Shown one piece after another: positions 1 through 13,384 of a DNA stretch of 64,000 nt (positions within the stretch are counted from its first letter, which is position 1; every line of letters starts with the position of its first letter). The notes beneath the pieces are model-generated. The model searched no databases and had not been told where the DNA came from. It saw only the letters and a program-made list of their open reading frames with translations. The translations under genes and the position numbers were made by a program. Location of the stretch: positions 62,001 through 126,000 of the forward strand of contig VDFB02321268.1 in assembly GCA_007258455.2 (NCBI GenBank). The letters run 5' to 3'. The DNA is from Sequoia sempervirens (Eukaryota > Streptophyta > Pinopsida > Cupressales > Cupressaceae).

Positions 1-3000
1 TGAATGAGTGATTCCCATTTACTCTTTCTACCCATTTTCAATAAAATTAAGATGGTTAGTTTTCATCTATCTTGTTAAAAATTTGTATGAGCAAATATAT
101 TGATTTTTCTATTCACTCCACATGTGATATAATTATCCTTCATGTATATAAAGGTAAGTTGTATGATTTAACTAAATATAGTAGCACTAGAGACAATAGA
201 AAATTTATATATTACCTAATGAGTCACAATTTTTTTTTATTGAATTATAGAATTTAAGTTAAATTGCATGAACTAAATACATACTACCAACTATAAGGAT
301 AACCAAAATTAATACAATAAGTATGCCATATTTGAGAATCATAGATGACTATTGTAAGGGCATCCAAAAAAAAGGAAAAATAATAATTTTTGAAGCATGT
401 ATAGAAACCAAGGACAAATGATCATGGGAATCCCATATGTAAATTGTACTAATTTGGATCTATGCAAGGTGGGTGGTATAGGTTTCACAAAACTATGTAA
501 TTCTATAGGTTGCCTTAAAACCTAATTATCTAGAAGAAAAAAGGTGGAATAATGATGTATAAATTTTTATAGATTAGAATATTGGTAAGAAAATAGATCT
601 AAGATAAAAACACTAAAAGGTTTCCAAGGGTGAATACAGCAAACGAAAGTGACAACACAATAATTTATAAACCCAAGGCCCGAAAACATATATCAATGAA
701 ATAGAAATTAATAGTAAAAACACCATAGAAAGAATCTTAAAAATGATGATGCACAATATAAAACTTAAAAACAATGAAGATATTTAAACCCTAAAGTGAA
801 ACCCTATTATGTTAAGTCAAATAATTTCATACAAAATATTAAAAAAAATGATTTTTACCTACAACATCCAAAATACAAAAGAGCTACAACATAATATAGG
901 AACATGACTTGACTACATACATGCAAGGAATATGTTTTAAAAATTCACAAATATAAGAACTAGAATCTACATCTACCAGTCACATAACCATTGGATAAAT
1001 ATAAATATTTAACATCAAACACATGTGTTGAATATACTTAAATAACAATCTAGGTGTGTAAGAAAAATATTGTCTACTATGGAAAAATTAGAGTTTATGA
1101 CCTTGAATGGTTGAATTTAGAAGGGATGTTGCAAGATTGTTTCATATTCTCATATTACATGTTTTCTAGCTATATTTTTCACTTTATATAATACTCGGTA
1201 ATTGTCAATTTTGAAAATTTATTCTTTTTTTGTATAAAGGATTACCCCTTGAGATAGTAAACACAATAGTTTAGTATTGTTGCTAATTTAAAGAAGATAT
1301 AGAAAATATGTTGTTTACTTATATTAGTATCAAACTATCTAAGATGATGAGATTCATTAAACTATGCTTGGAAAATACATCAACTTCTATTTTTTACTAT
1401 TCAAAAGATTTATCACTAAATTTACTTCATGTTGAGAACCATAATATTGTGCAATTTTAGCCCCTTAAATAACTTATGTCTAAAATTTACTTATCTAAAT
1501 GTCATACTAAGTGGGTGATACTACATATGGAGTTTGCACTAAATTTAATTTGGACCAAAAACATATATAAAAGAAGAATCTTTGTTGATCACTTAGTCTA
1601 TGCTCTTTCTCCTCTTTTTTTATTACCCTTGATGCCTTTCCTAATGAGTGTATTCTCAAAATATATTTTGATCATCCATGGGAAATATATTTCATTGATT
1701 ACAATGCTAGAAAAACTCAATAGTTAGTGTGGAAAACCTACTACCCTCTTTATTTTCTCTTAACTTACCTTATACCAAGAATATTGAAGAGTATGAATCC
1801 CTTAGTGTAGGATTATGTGTTTGCAAGTCTCTCTTTAAAACTATTTATTTTTTGAAAATTGGAAGCCTCAATCTAATTAGTTAAATTTCATAGACCTATG
1901 TATTCAAGAGAATATATTCATTATTCTTTATACCAATTTACTTCACTAAATGAGTTAAATTTATTGGCTTGTTGCTTGCCACTAGTAAAATAATTTGTTG
2001 AGTCCTAAAGTAATTTTGGTCTCCAAAACAACCAAGCAAATCATCAAAATTGAAAAGAACATTGAAAAAATAATAAAATAATTTAGTTTATTATTGAGAA
2101 ACATTTGAACATCTCTTCACAAGAAATTTGTTGATTTGTCATCCCAATATTTCAATGGAGATGAGTTTTTATTCAATCAATCTTCGGCTAAGATATTTCA
2201 AAGATTTTCTACTATGTTCCAAATGAAGAATGTTCCTATGTTGGTACCTTTCTTGCTTCTCTACATAGTCTCTTGAACTTTTAATCCTTCAACTTTGTAA
2301 AAGCCTTGACCCAAAAGAAAAATCTCACCACTCAAAGTTCTAAAGCCACTCTTGATTTTTTTTGGTTTTTGATCACCATGATGGGATTGGATTGGGTGAG
2401 TATGATTGTGATATGCTTTTATTGGGTCTTATTAAGATCCTAAATGCTATAAAATGGTATTAGAGTAGTTGGTGAATTTGTTGTAGAGGAGTACACATAT
2501 GTTCCTCCATGATATACAACTGCCACCATGGATTCTAATGTAAGTGGTGGCATGGGCATTATTTTAAGGGCCACTTCTCTTAGAGTTCTTGAGGAGATGA
2601 TCTGTGCAGTCTCTTTGAATGATTTGGAAGGGAATGATGAGATCTACAAGCTTAGAAATTGCTGTCATATTTTCTACAGAGGTTACTTAGATGAATGGAT
2701 TGGTCTTCTCCATCTCATGTGTCCCCTCTATAGGGCTCCTTTACTGCTAGGTGGAAATAAAATTTAAACTCACTGAGAGATAGAAATTATGTCATCTTGT
2801 GTGATAATTGTTTATTAGATTTCAACTCTCAATGGTGAATCTGAATGAAATATATTTTCTGTTTTATATTCTATATATGTTCCAAATTAAGTATGTCATC
2901 TGTGAGTCCTAAAGTAGGAAAAAATAAGGTTTTTGTTCTTGTGGGATCATTGTTTATTAGATTTTAACTCTTAATGGTGAATTTGAATGAGATATCTTTG

Positions 3001-6000
3001 TAGTTGCTGAAAGTGAAATGATGGCAATTAAAAAATTTATCCCCCAAAACTTCAACAACTTGTTTTTTTAGTAGTTAAAATTTGTTTCCAATTTGTATCT
3101 CCTACCACTATATAAATTGTTTTAATGATGATGAAGACAAATTCATAAAAGTACAAAGTTGTGTCAAACTTTCGGCCAACTTATCAGCACAAGTGAATTT
3201 TAGTATTTATAACTAAAAATCAATTTTGGTCAAACATATGATCTAGTAAGATTCATTCTAGATAAATTAAATATGTCCATAAATTTTACAACGAAAATTG
3301 TTGGCTAAATGCATATATAGCACCACTTTGAGGCCAATTTATAAAAAAAATGAAATATTTAAAATTTTTAATGTTTCAACAACTCCTACTCATATAAATA
3401 ACATTTAAAAATAAAAATAAAAATACCCTTTTGTAAATCCATAAGTGTAGTTTTCAAATATATATTTTATTTTATAGTTCAATTATTATTTATATTTTAT
3501 TTATATTTTTTACTAAAAGTAGGTTATGAGCACAAAAATATTAGGTTGATTACCATGCCAAGAAAAATACTAAAACTTATTTTTAAAAAATTAAAAAAAT
3601 GATGTCCTAGATAAATGAATTTAGATTAAAATAGTATAATTTATTTTCTATTTTCAATAAATATTTAATATAAAAGTTGACATCGACTAGAAATAACCAT
3701 GTTTTAATACACGCATTTAAATATTTATTTAAAAATATATATTTATTAAAATTGCAAAAAAATATATCCATGCCCTAAAGTTTCAAGTTATAAATATACA
3801 CAAAAATTTTGAAGGAAAGAAACAAAATTTACTATATAAATCTTGACATCTCATGTAACATCAGTTTTCAACATTTTATTAGCAACTAAATTATAGTGTT
3901 AATTTATAAAAAAAATATATTCAAATAATTTTTTAAATTTTTTAAAAAAGTACAAATATAAAATATACTTAAAAAATACATTTTATTAGTTTACATCATT
4001 TCAAAATTCAAAACATATATGTCATTTTCTAGTGATTCAAGTTTAAAAGTTAGATTAGAGAAGATAAAACAAATAGGAAAATGCAAATACAAAGACACTC
4101 AAGTTTCAAATTTTGTAATGTGAGATTGACACTGATTTAATTATTTATGGAACCTTGGTAACCCTCCTCTATTCTCCTGTGAGAGACTCAAGTTCAAGCC
4201 ACTTTGACAAAAATTCTAGAACAAAATTGAACAATTTTTTTAAACACATACTATAGCCAAAGATCAAACATTGTAGCTGAGAAAAAAAATCAACTGTAAA
4301 TTTTCTTCATTAACACTAGGAAAGGATGCTAAAATTTGGAGCCAAAGGGGATTTAGATAGAAAAAATAATAAAGTAGACAAAACTTGCCACAAGTGATCT
4401 CATAGTTCTGATTTTCCAAAAGAAACTATAGTTTTATTTGCTTGAAACAATGTTGCAATTATCTAGAGTCATCTGCACAAAAAGGTGAGTTAAGTCATTG
4501 AGGAATGGGGAGAACAATAGCTATGATGTATGACCATTCACCCTCATAAGTGAATTCTAGGGGTTGGATAGTTGTTTCCTTAGTGGTTATCTAGCCCCAT
4601 AGATGGCATCCATGTCATGGATATACCATAACTGCAACTTAACATTAATTTTAGTGATTTCACTTAGTTTAACTACAATATTGCTTTATTTGAATTAGTA
4701 AGAATCATAATGTGAAGTGGTAATTTACTTTTAGTTTATGTAAATTTAAGTGATAGATATATTAATCTAAATTAATGTTTGTATTTATATATATTTTTGT
4801 TTAATTTTATATAGATATTTTTTTCATTTAAAAAAAGTGTCACGTAGTGGCTAGTACTTGTCTTTATAGTATTGTTTTTAGATTTGAAAAAAAAAATGTA
4901 AGTTTTATAAATGTACAAGTTTTGTTAATTATAGTGTTTTAGTATTGTTAATTAGTTATTTGCATGACCCAACCCTAGCCCTAATCCTAACTCAAACCCT
5001 AACAATAAATTCTAAATCATTATCCTAATCCTAGACCTATATCTAACCCTAACTATGATTGTAACACTATCCATAACTATAGACCTAATTTTAATCACTA
5101 AGTTTTAAATAAATGATATAATAAATTTTATAATTAAAATATATATAATATATATTAAAAATGATTAAAAGTTAGATATTGTATTTTGAAAATGTTTCTT
5201 CTCTTATAATTAATATAAAATTGTTCTATCTTAAAATGATTATTTATTACAAGTTGTTTATTTTAATTTAATATATATTTTAAAATATATAAATATTAAA
5301 AAATAAAATATATTATATTAAATTAAATTATTAGTAGACACAAGTGCAACTAAATATCTTCATTCAAATCAATAATTGTTAGATATTAACAAAGAAATGA
5401 TTGTTTAGTAAAGAATTGTAGAGTGACATTACAAAAAAAATTATGAATTAATATTGGGAATAAGATTTGGAATAAAATATTGAATCAATAAAATTTTCAA
5501 GCATTATATCTATTTTTCATATTTAAGTGATTTTTATTAGTAATATTTTAAAATATATATTTTAATTTTTGAATAGTTCTAATAATAATTTTTTCCTTAT
5601 TCTTAATTTTAATTTTAATCCTAATTATAATTCTTTTAGGATTATAATGATTATTAATAATAAGATTATAATTATAATTTAATTAATAATTATATTAATT
5701 TTAGTTATTTTAATTTATAATTATTTGTGTTTTAAACTTAATAAAATTTGAAAAAAAAGTGGTAATGTCAAATAGTTTAAGATTTAATTTTTATTTTTAT
5801 TTTAATAATGTAAAATCAAATCCCTAAAAGATTATTTTTATATGCTAATATATGGATGTGTTTTAATTTTAATTTTAATTTATTATTCTAATAGTGTGAA
5901 TCCAAATCTATATAAAATAGTTAATTTATTTCTGTGAGATTTTTTTTAATAAAAAAATAACAATTACATGCATAAAAAAAATAAACAATTGTTCTCTTTG

Positions 6001-6190
6001 AAATTTTTTTTAATTTCCTTCATCTTTCCCTACATCAATTCACCAATTCAAGACACATAACTTGTTAACCAATCATATGGAGAAGAAATAATTCTTATAA
6101 TTTGTAAAGTTAAATATTGTACAAGTTGACTTTACAAAATTTATTTTTTTATAAGAAATATAAAATATAAAATTTAATTCAAAATTAAAC
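1..6190. other. AT-rich intergenic sequence, no recognisable gene
   Basis: Both strands were read and no known domain, RNA gene or paired terminal repeats were recognised. The sequence is strongly AT-rich, most extreme at about 3300-4020 and 5100-6180. The longest open stretches (for example 2528-2767, 79 codons) have no recognisable motif and are best treated as chance. A TGGTATTAGAG string at about 2456 resembles an initiator-Met primer-binding site but lacks a flanking LTR. Confidence 0.6.
4970..5060. repeat. Degenerate CCCTAA-rich stretch (telomere-like words)
   Basis: About 90 bp contain repeated variants of CCCTAA and CCTAATC, such as AACCCTAGCCCTAATCCTAA, on the plus strand. The spacing is irregular and the plant telomere unit CCCTAAA is not maintained in register. 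This could be an eroded interstitial telomere-like tract or simple low-complexity sequence. The sequence shows word enrichment only. Confidence 0.35.
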
Positions 6191-6198
6191 TCCCAAAA

Positions 6199-6912
6199 GT
6201 AAAGGAGCCAAAAACCTTTGCAAACTTTAGGCCCATTTCACCCTGTAATAAAGTTTATAAGATATTTACAAAGGAAATTTATCTGAGGTTACAACCTCTC
6301 ATCCCAAAGATTATATCTCAGGAAAAAGGAGGTTTTGTCCTAGGAAAAGAGATGATAGAAAGGGTATTAGTAGCACATGAAGTTATTTAGTCCATGAAAT
6401 CATATCAGTTGTCATCTTTCATTATAAAATTATCTATGATGAAATCCTATGCCAGAGTAGATTGGGACTTTCTCATTAAGGTTCTTGATAAGTTTGGTTT
6501 TAATAAAAAATGGTGTAAGTGGATCTTATCATGTCTATTAGGTGCCCATTTTTCAGTAATAATTAATGGTTCTCCTTGTGGATTCTTTAAGGCAATGCAA
6601 GATGTAAGACAAGGTGATCCATTGTCACCATTTTTTTTATAATAGCGGTAGATGCATTAAGTAGGGCTATAAAAGAGAAACATTCTAAGGGCTTATGGAA
6701 AAGAATTCTTATTCCACAAATAGATGTTTCAGTTTACCATAATCTATTTGCAGATGACACTTTATTATATGCTAAAGCAATAATCTCAAAGGCTGTTCAA
6801 ATAAAAGAAGTTCAGGACAAATATTCACAGGTATCAGGGCAAAGAATCAATGCACAAAAGTCAAAAATATATGTATTCAATACTAGAGATGCTATAAAAG
6901 AAAAAATATTAT
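6199..6912 (+). pseudogene. LINE reverse transcriptase domain, broken
   Basis: Translation from 6199 gives the LINE RT block containing FRPISPCN, followed in the same frame after a TAG at 6388 by WCKWILSC, FSVIINGSPCGFF and RQGDPLSPF. A run of eight T at about 6632-6639 coincides with a frame change. The palm motif LFAADD-type box reads LFADD at 6744-6758 in the new frame. The usual K-L-D-x-x-x-A-Y-D-R-V-D-W segment reads KLS and SYARVDW here, so the first catalytic aspartate is lost. In an intact element this domain would copy element RNA at a nicked target. Here it cannot be functional. Confidence 0.85.
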
Positions 6913-8316
6913 AATTTTGGGTTTCCAAGAAGCGGATCTTGCTTGCAAGTATCTAGGAATCCCATTTTTCATGGGTACCAATAAACCAACTTACTGGACT
7001 AAGGTCATTGAAATTATAAAACATAGAATTTGTGCATGGAAAGCCTGATGGATGTCTTTTTTGGGTCAGATTCTTCTAATAAATTTTTTTCTTTCTACAA
7101 TACCCAATTATTTAATTTCAGTCTTAAGGTCTCCTAGTTCAATAGTAGAACAAATTCAGAAAATAATAAGAAGCTTTTTTTTTGCAGAGGAAATATGAAT
7201 GATGTCAAAAACTTTGCTTTAATATCATTAGACAGTATGGTGTCAGAAAAAAAAAATGAGGAGTGGTTTTGCATGAATTATCAAAACATAATCAAGCATT
7301 TGGTGGGAAACTCATTTGGAAAATGTATACTAAACTAGAGTCAAAATGGTGTTCTTTGATGAGGGAGAAATATCTTGACAGTCAAGATCATAAGAGAATT
7401 TTCATGGTGTCTAATCCTCCCCAAGGATCAGCCATGTGGAATTTCATGATCTCTTGTAGAAAGGTGGTTACATCATATATCTCATGGGAGGTCAATAAAG
7501 GAGATGAAGTTAAATTTTGGATGGACTCGTAGAATGGTCATCCACCTTTGGAAACTTGTCAAGAATTGCAATCAACAATTCTGGTGTTTTCTTAATTGTG
7601 GGGAGTAAAGTTGATAGATTATGTTAAATTAGTTGAGCCTCCATTAGGGAGAGGGGTTTGGAGAGACTTTTCTTTGGAACAAATACCTAAAAATCAACAA
7701 GATCTATTGGCATAGCTTATGAATAACATAATAATATTTTTATTAGGGAAGGATGACAAGGTAATATGGGCTCCATCCAAATCAGGTTCTTATTCAATCA
7801 AGCAAGGGTACAAGGAAATTCTTAGCAGAGATGATACCTCTCAATCTTAGAGGCAATTCTTGTTCTGCTGGAATAGTGTTGTACTTCCAAAGGAAGGAAG
7901 TTTTGCATGGTCAGTAATGAGAAAGAGATCTCTAACAAGTGATATATTTAAAAAGTTGGGAATTGTAGAAACTTTCAATTGTACTTTATATAGTCAATTT
8001 ATTGAGGATCATGATCACTTATTTTTACAATTCCTTTTTTCTCAGTCATGTTAGTTATTTGTTATGGGTAAATTGAACTATTCTTCTCCCTTACCGAACT
8101 CAATATGGGATTTATGTTCTGCCTGGCTTGTGTTGTATAATAACTCATTCTTTGCATGCATATGGTAAGCTATATCAACATTGGTAGTATGGCCTATATG
8201 GTGGGAGAGAAACAAGCACATTTTTAGAAAATCCTCATCTTCTTCATATACTGTCTAGGTTTTGATTGAAAAGTCAATTTCAAAGGTGGTAAACTCCTAG
8301 GTCAAAGATCATAAAA
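6913..8316 (+). pseudogene. LINE ORF2 thumb and zinc-knuckle region, decayed
   Basis: Interrupted reading frames carry typical post-RT LINE blocks: a YLGIPFF segment near 6950, the GGKLIW and FWMDS region at 7303-7532, and a zf-RVT-like stretch at 7860-8054 (W-N-S-V-V-L-P-K-E-G-S-F-A-W, then DHDHLFLQF). Several of the cysteines expected in the zinc knuckle are missing. Stops and frame changes separate the pieces. The neighbouring RT upstream and RNase H downstream fix its identity. Confidence 0.7.
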
Positions 8317-8318
8317 AT

Positions 8319-8936
8319 GTGGGTGCAATTTTTTTATCATGGGACAATAGCATCTTGAAGAATTGGAAATATATAATGCTTCCTTTTAAGGGGAGCATGA
8401 AGCAGCCTCATAATACAAAAATAGATAGAAGTACAATTAAATTGTCACCACCAATGGAGGGTTTCTACAAATTAAATTTTGATGGTGCATCTAGGGGCAA
8501 TCTTGGTATATTTGGAGTAGGTGTTTGTATTAGGTACTCGAAAGGTTTTGTCAAGGAAGCTAGAGCAATAGCCCTTCCTCCAGGTTCTAATAATATGGTA
8601 GAATCTATGGCACTACTTCAAGGTCTAGTTCTTTCAAGACATCTCCAAATTAAAGCCATTCAAGTAGAGGGTGATTCTCTGATAGTGATAAATGCTTGTA
8701 AACAAAAATTATGTTTCACTTGGACTATAAAATATGTATTGCAGAGTGTTTGGAATCTATTAGAAGAATTTGAAAGCTATCATATTTCACATGTATATAG
8801 AGAGGGTAACAACCTTGCAAACTACTTAGCTAATATGGGCTATGATAGAAACAAATTATTTTATTTGGAAAATAATTTGGACCTAGATGACTTCCCACAA
8901 TTGAAAGAAATTATAGTTAGAGAAAGTGTTCCCTAA
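8319..8936 (+). pseudogene. LINE C-terminal RNase H domain (RVT_3 type)
   Basis: An open frame of about 205 codons contains an RNase H fold of the plant LINE type. KLNFDGAS supplies the first catalytic Asp, NNMVESMALLQGL the Glu, and VEGDSLIVI the second Asp. The final motif, normally N-x-x-A-D-x-L-A, reads NNLANYLA, so the last catalytic Asp is Asn. The domain would degrade the RNA strand after reverse transcription. It is the longest intact piece of this LINE. The start codon is not meaningful because the domain is the tail of a larger broken ORF2. Confidence 0.85.
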
Positions 8937-11900
8937 CACTAAGTATAAATTAAGGGAAGGGGCAGAGCATGATTTTATGTAAGCCATTTAAATGAGGATA
9001 CATTTGAGATTTCGGTGATGGAAGGTGAATAAATTTATATTGTTGTCTCCAAGTTAGATTCCACTGTGGAAAACACATGGAGAGCCAACACTGAGCTAGA
9101 ATTAAGGCATATTCCTTGAGATCAAAAATAGTAATGATGGATTATAAATTCATATGGATACTCACATCAGTTTTAAAGGACATCTTGCATCAGCTTCAAA
9201 GGACATTAAGTTATCACCTATTGATTTTAGCATCTAATCAAATATTCCAACTTAGTCGCATCACTTCACACATGTTAGTTGCCTAATGCTATTTTATATG
9301 ATGAAGGTACATTATAATCATGTTCTGGAGTGTGAAGTTAGCCACCAAATATCTTGGCTTCCATTTTACATGAGCCATAATTTAAGAGAAATAGAGTAGA
9401 TTTAAATGTTTAGTCCTTTGCACTCCTCTTTATCATGATATGACTTTATGTCATAGGTAGAAGTCGACATTAAAAAGGCAATTAAGAAATTAATTTCCAC
9501 AAACGAATTTCACAACAAGAAGGTTGTTGAAAGCATAGTAATTTTTAGTAATTTAGGGGTGGTAATCTGCTATTCAAGCAATAGATAAATGGATCTTTGT
9601 CCTTGGAACTTTAGGGTTTTTTTTTTTCTAGTTAAGCTGTTGGAGAGACAATTGAGGAATACATCACTCACGATGCTCTCAAAATGTTGTTTAAGGTGGA
9701 CTGCACTAGGGTTGAGGATTGCATATGAATAATTTTGGGAATCAAGGTTACCAACCCACGAGCTCAATGCATTATCTTTCCATCTCAAGTGATATCCATT
9801 TTCCTGTCTAATGCACTTGATTTGATTCAATCATTGAGTGAAATTGACTACTAGCTAGAAAGTTCATCAATTTCCAATTCATGCTAGATAATGCCATTCT
9901 TTGTACAGTGCAACAATATAATTTCTATAGTGGGGAAGGGTATATTGCAGCTTATTTCCTAGGAATTTTGTGAAAAGACGAAAAAGACTTGAAGAGATTT
10001 TTGATGCCATTAGTCTTGCTTTAGAGTACAAAAATGATAATATCATGTTGTGTGCCTTAAGAAAAAACTAATGTAGTGTCTGCTCTATAATGGAGTTAGA
10101 TATTAAAGAGAAATATTATGCACCGGTGTTCCTTTGAGCGCATGTTTCACACCTAGTAAACAATGGTTTGTAGTTGGATTTGCATATCAGAATAAATTCA
10201 CCTACTCGTGGTCCAGATTATGCACAAAATTTACTCAATTAGACTCCAAGTAGAGTTCAGGTGAACACAAGAATGGCCTCGCATATGGAATTCCACAAAG
10301 CATCTAATAGAGGAAGAAGGGTCTTTGAAAGAGGTTTTCAGCTGGTAGAGGGTCTGGAGTTGCAAGAAGAAAATTAAATTAATGGGGATTCTATGAAAGT
10401 GTAATGTTAGTATTTTATGGGTTTTTTGATTAAAAATTCTAGGGTATATTATGCGTTTTGTAAAGTTGCTAAATATATTAGTTTTGGGTCTTTTGTAAGG
10501 GATTTAGTATGATAGTCTTCAGGTAGGTGTTTTGGCAATAGAATGTTGAATTTTGAATCATCAACATGCTTACTATAATCTTTGAAATCAAACTTTGTAA
10601 ACATGTAATCTTTATCATATTTGAGCTATAACTGAAGGTTTTCTTACTGGTTCTTTTCTGTTGGTATGCTCTCTAGAATCATATTTTGTATTATCCTATC
10701 TATATATATAATTTATTATAGTGGTTTGCCACTTTCACCTAAATATATATATATATATATATATTAATTTAATTTAAAACATATAATTAAATATAAAATA
10801 TTCAAAAAAAAAAAATAATATAAAAGGCTATTAGCCTGTAGATTATTTTGATATAATATTAGATAATTACAAAAGTGCTTGATGTAGGAGCATCCTGGGT
10901 GAATGGGTTATCCTCATCCACCAAAAAAAATTGCAATTGTAGTTTTCAGTTTTGGTTCTTTGTTGACAAGAAAACATGTGACTTTGAAAGTAGCAAAGCC
11001 ATTGAAAGAAAAAAATATCAAAACACATTAAAACTGTTGATACTACAAAGCTTTGAATAGATCAATTTATCTTTGAAGAAGAATTTGATCCTGCATCAAA
11101 TAATGATGGCATAATCTTCAGGACACCAATTTGGAAGTTGAAATAGCTACATTTAGACAATAATGAAAAATGGTAATCAAAAAGGAATTAAGGGGAGCCT
11201 AAGGGGTGCATAGGGAGAGGGGAAGATAAAGACTGTGTTGGGTATTGAAGTGAAAGGATAGCATGGAAATAGAGGTTCCATGTTAAGAGCTTCATATTGG
11301 AATAAAAATAACATTCTCTCTCTCTCGTAGCTGAGAAAGAGAGATGAGGCTTAGTGTGGGGAAGGTGAAGGTGTGTAGGGCCTTGAAGGCAGTCATGCTA
11401 GTCAATGATGGAAATTCAAAATTAACAATTGTAAATGAAATTGAATAAATAAGGTAAATTGATTAGGGTGGAAGTTAGTGCATGGCAAAGGGTGATAGAG
11501 GAAAAAAAGTGAAGGTTGTGAAAAATACTCACAAACAAGTTAATAATAAAGGCAGGTTATAGCCATGGAGGTGCCCAGATTTGAGGAAGAGGTTGTGCAT
11601 ATTAAAAATGGGGAAAACAATATTGCAGATTGAGCCATATAATGTGGTAATATGAATTTAGATTGTAAGAAAGTGCATAATAGAGAAAGAGATGGCCATG
11701 AGTGAATAGAGATCAAGTCAAATAGGTGAAGTTTTGTGTATGCAATCAAGCAAGGGGAAAAAGAGGTTGTGTAGGAGAGCATAGAAGAGTTTTGGAATTG
11801 CAAAAATAACCAGTGGAAGGTGTATGCATTGTTATTCATAATTTGACCAAGAGAGAAAGAGTTTGGTAAAGAGGCATGAGTGGTTGTCAAGGAGTGTGCT

Positions 11901-12132
11901 GCTTGAAATTGGAAAGTGCTTGTGGAGTGGAGGTTTCTACTAATATTGGAGGACTGAGAAGGATGACACCATGAAAGGCCAAATGATTAAATAATTGATA
12001 ATTGAGTCAATAAAATATCTATTTTTTTGCAATCATTATTTAATTATTGAATTAAGGAAAAGCATTTCTTGTGAGTGTGATTTTGTGTTGTAAATAGTGT
12101 GTTGGAAGAGGGGAGAACCCTCTTGCATCATT
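8937..12132. other. Unassigned sequence between LINE and LTR elements
   Basis: No protein domain or RNA gene was recognised on either strand. The first few hundred bases may be LINE 3' untranslated sequence. Positions 10261-10375 have a short open reading with an Arg/Gly-rich look but no family match that I can name. From about 11160 the plus strand becomes purine-rich, which produces an open minus frame at 11540-11890 judged to be compositional. Confidence 0.5.
10743..10766. repeat. (AT)n microsatellite
   Basis: About twelve consecutive TA dinucleotides lie in an AT-rich context. Confidence 0.9.
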
Positions 12133-12144
12133 TGGTATTAGAGC
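12133..12144 (+). promoter_or_regulatory. Primer-binding-site-like sequence (tRNA-iMet type)
   Basis: TGGTATTAGAGC differs at one base from the canonical plant initiator-Met PBS TGGTATCAGAGC. It lies 4-5 bases after GCATCA, which could be the end of a 5' LTR. A purine-rich leader with an ATG near 12225 follows. The LTR itself could not be delimited, and the downstream part is cut by the insertion at 12462, so this is probably the remnant of an older LTR element. Confidence 0.4.
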
Positions 12145-12461
12145 ACATAGTCCTGAGAGTGGAGAGGATCCACTAGGAACTGCGGGTAAAGAAGAAAGTG
12201 TGTGAAGTAGTAGAGAAGAAGATCATGAGTGTTTTTGTGGGTAGAGGAGTCCTAAAGTGAAGAGAGCTTGAAGCCATAGAGAAATTTGTTTTGAGAGTGA
12301 TGAAAGAATATGAAAGGTGAGATTGTAGTAGGAAAGATGGGTTGGGTCACGAGGAGACCCATGTGGATACTATTTTGTGAGTAGTATTGGGATAAAGTGG
12401 AAGATGAGATGATTGAAAAGATGGGACAAATAGTTTATGAAGAAGTAGGAAAGATTGAGGT

Positions 12462-13045
12462 TGTTAGTTTTATAGGATCAAATTTAAATTAAGCAGAAAT
12501 ATAGCAACAATGAACACAATAATACAACAAGATACCCTAGGAAAACCCTCCTTCTTGAGGGAGAAAAACCCAACAACCAATATATCACATATATTTTTAA
12601 TAAAAGAGTAGCACATTTGCTTTACAATGAGGCCAATCACAAGGCCAATCTGATATGAAGATGATAGAACCACACCTGTGCAAATACACAGCCAAGAATA
12701 ATATAGAACTCCAACAAATATCAATCTGTCATAAGTATCGAACTTCCTTTAGATTTGTGTGAACTTCACTTGAACAAATACTACATCTAATGAAGGAGAA
12801 AGCACCACCTATATATACAACATAATGAATACTTCTCCCAAGAGATGCATCACTTCACAAGAGGTTGAACTTTGTATGAGAGGTTGTGTCTCACACAAAA
12901 GTTGGCCACATTAAATAAGATGCTATATTATAATTAAGTGAAGTACCTCTTCACAAGTCAATAAATAAATAGCCAAAGGCTATATGCCATTTATTGTTCA
13001 TTAAATAAATTGTGGAAGTATGGAGCCGACAGCTGAACATCAATA
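12462..13045 (-). repeat. LTR (3' LTR in element sense) of the 12462-16611 element
   Basis: This repeat matches 16037-16611 along its whole length, from TGTTAGTTTTATAGGATC to AACATCAATA on the plus strand. The terminal CA has decayed to TA. It is flanked on the outside by GAGGT. Confidence 0.9.
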
Positions 13046-13055
13046 CTCCCTCTTA
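13046..13055 (-). promoter_or_regulatory. Polypurine tract of the 12462-16611 element
   Basis: The minus strand reads AAGAGGGAG immediately before the LTR, the expected site for plus-strand DNA priming. Confidence 0.65.
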
Positions 13056-13384
13056 GCTAGGGAGGAATACTTCCAGATATCCAATGTCATGGAGTCTCTC
13101 AACATGACACCCATAATGGGTACACCCTTATGTGTAAAGAGCTCATCATGGAGTCACTCATGGCTACTCCCATGTATGGAAAAGAACATGTGCACAAGTT
13201 CCCATCACAAAGTCACTCAATGTGATGTGTCATCTCAGCATGACGTCCACCATGGCTACTCTCATAGGCTGGATAAACACAAGTACAAGGAAATCACCAT
13301 AGAGTCTCTCAATGTGATGTCATGGATTCACTCAACATGACATCCACCATGGCTACTCTCAGAGGGTGGAAACAAGAGCTTTCA

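Larger units (their letters stand above)
6199..8936 (+). mobile_element. 5'-truncated LINE (plant L1-type non-LTR retrotransposon)
   Basis: The order reverse transcriptase, Cys/His zinc-knuckle region, then C-terminal RNase H is that of ORF2 in plant L1-like LINEs. No apurinic endonuclease domain or ORF1 is seen upstream, so the copy is 5'-truncated, as expected when target-primed reverse transcription ends early. The reading frame changes several times and contains stops, so the copy is dead. No clear poly(A) tail or target-site duplication was located, and the 3' end beyond the RNase H stop is uncertain. Confidence 0.85.

Noticed and set aside
2456..2473. TGGTATTAGAGTAGTTGG resembling an initiator-Met primer-binding site
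   Set aside because: No LTR end (CA) directly upstream, no paired repeat and no downstream gag. Probably chance or too eroded to call.
2528..2767. 79-codon open frame with ATG in an ACCATGG context
   Set aside because: No recognisable domain, isolated in AT-rich non-coding sequence, and no supporting signals.
11540..11890. 116-codon minus-strand open frame
   Set aside because: The region is purine-biased on the plus strand, which lowers stop frequency on the minus strand; no motif is present.
12470..12724. Hydrophobic minus-strand frame that looks like a membrane protein
   Set aside because: It lies inside an LTR and is duplicated in the other LTR (15895-16212), so it is repeat sequence rather than a gene.
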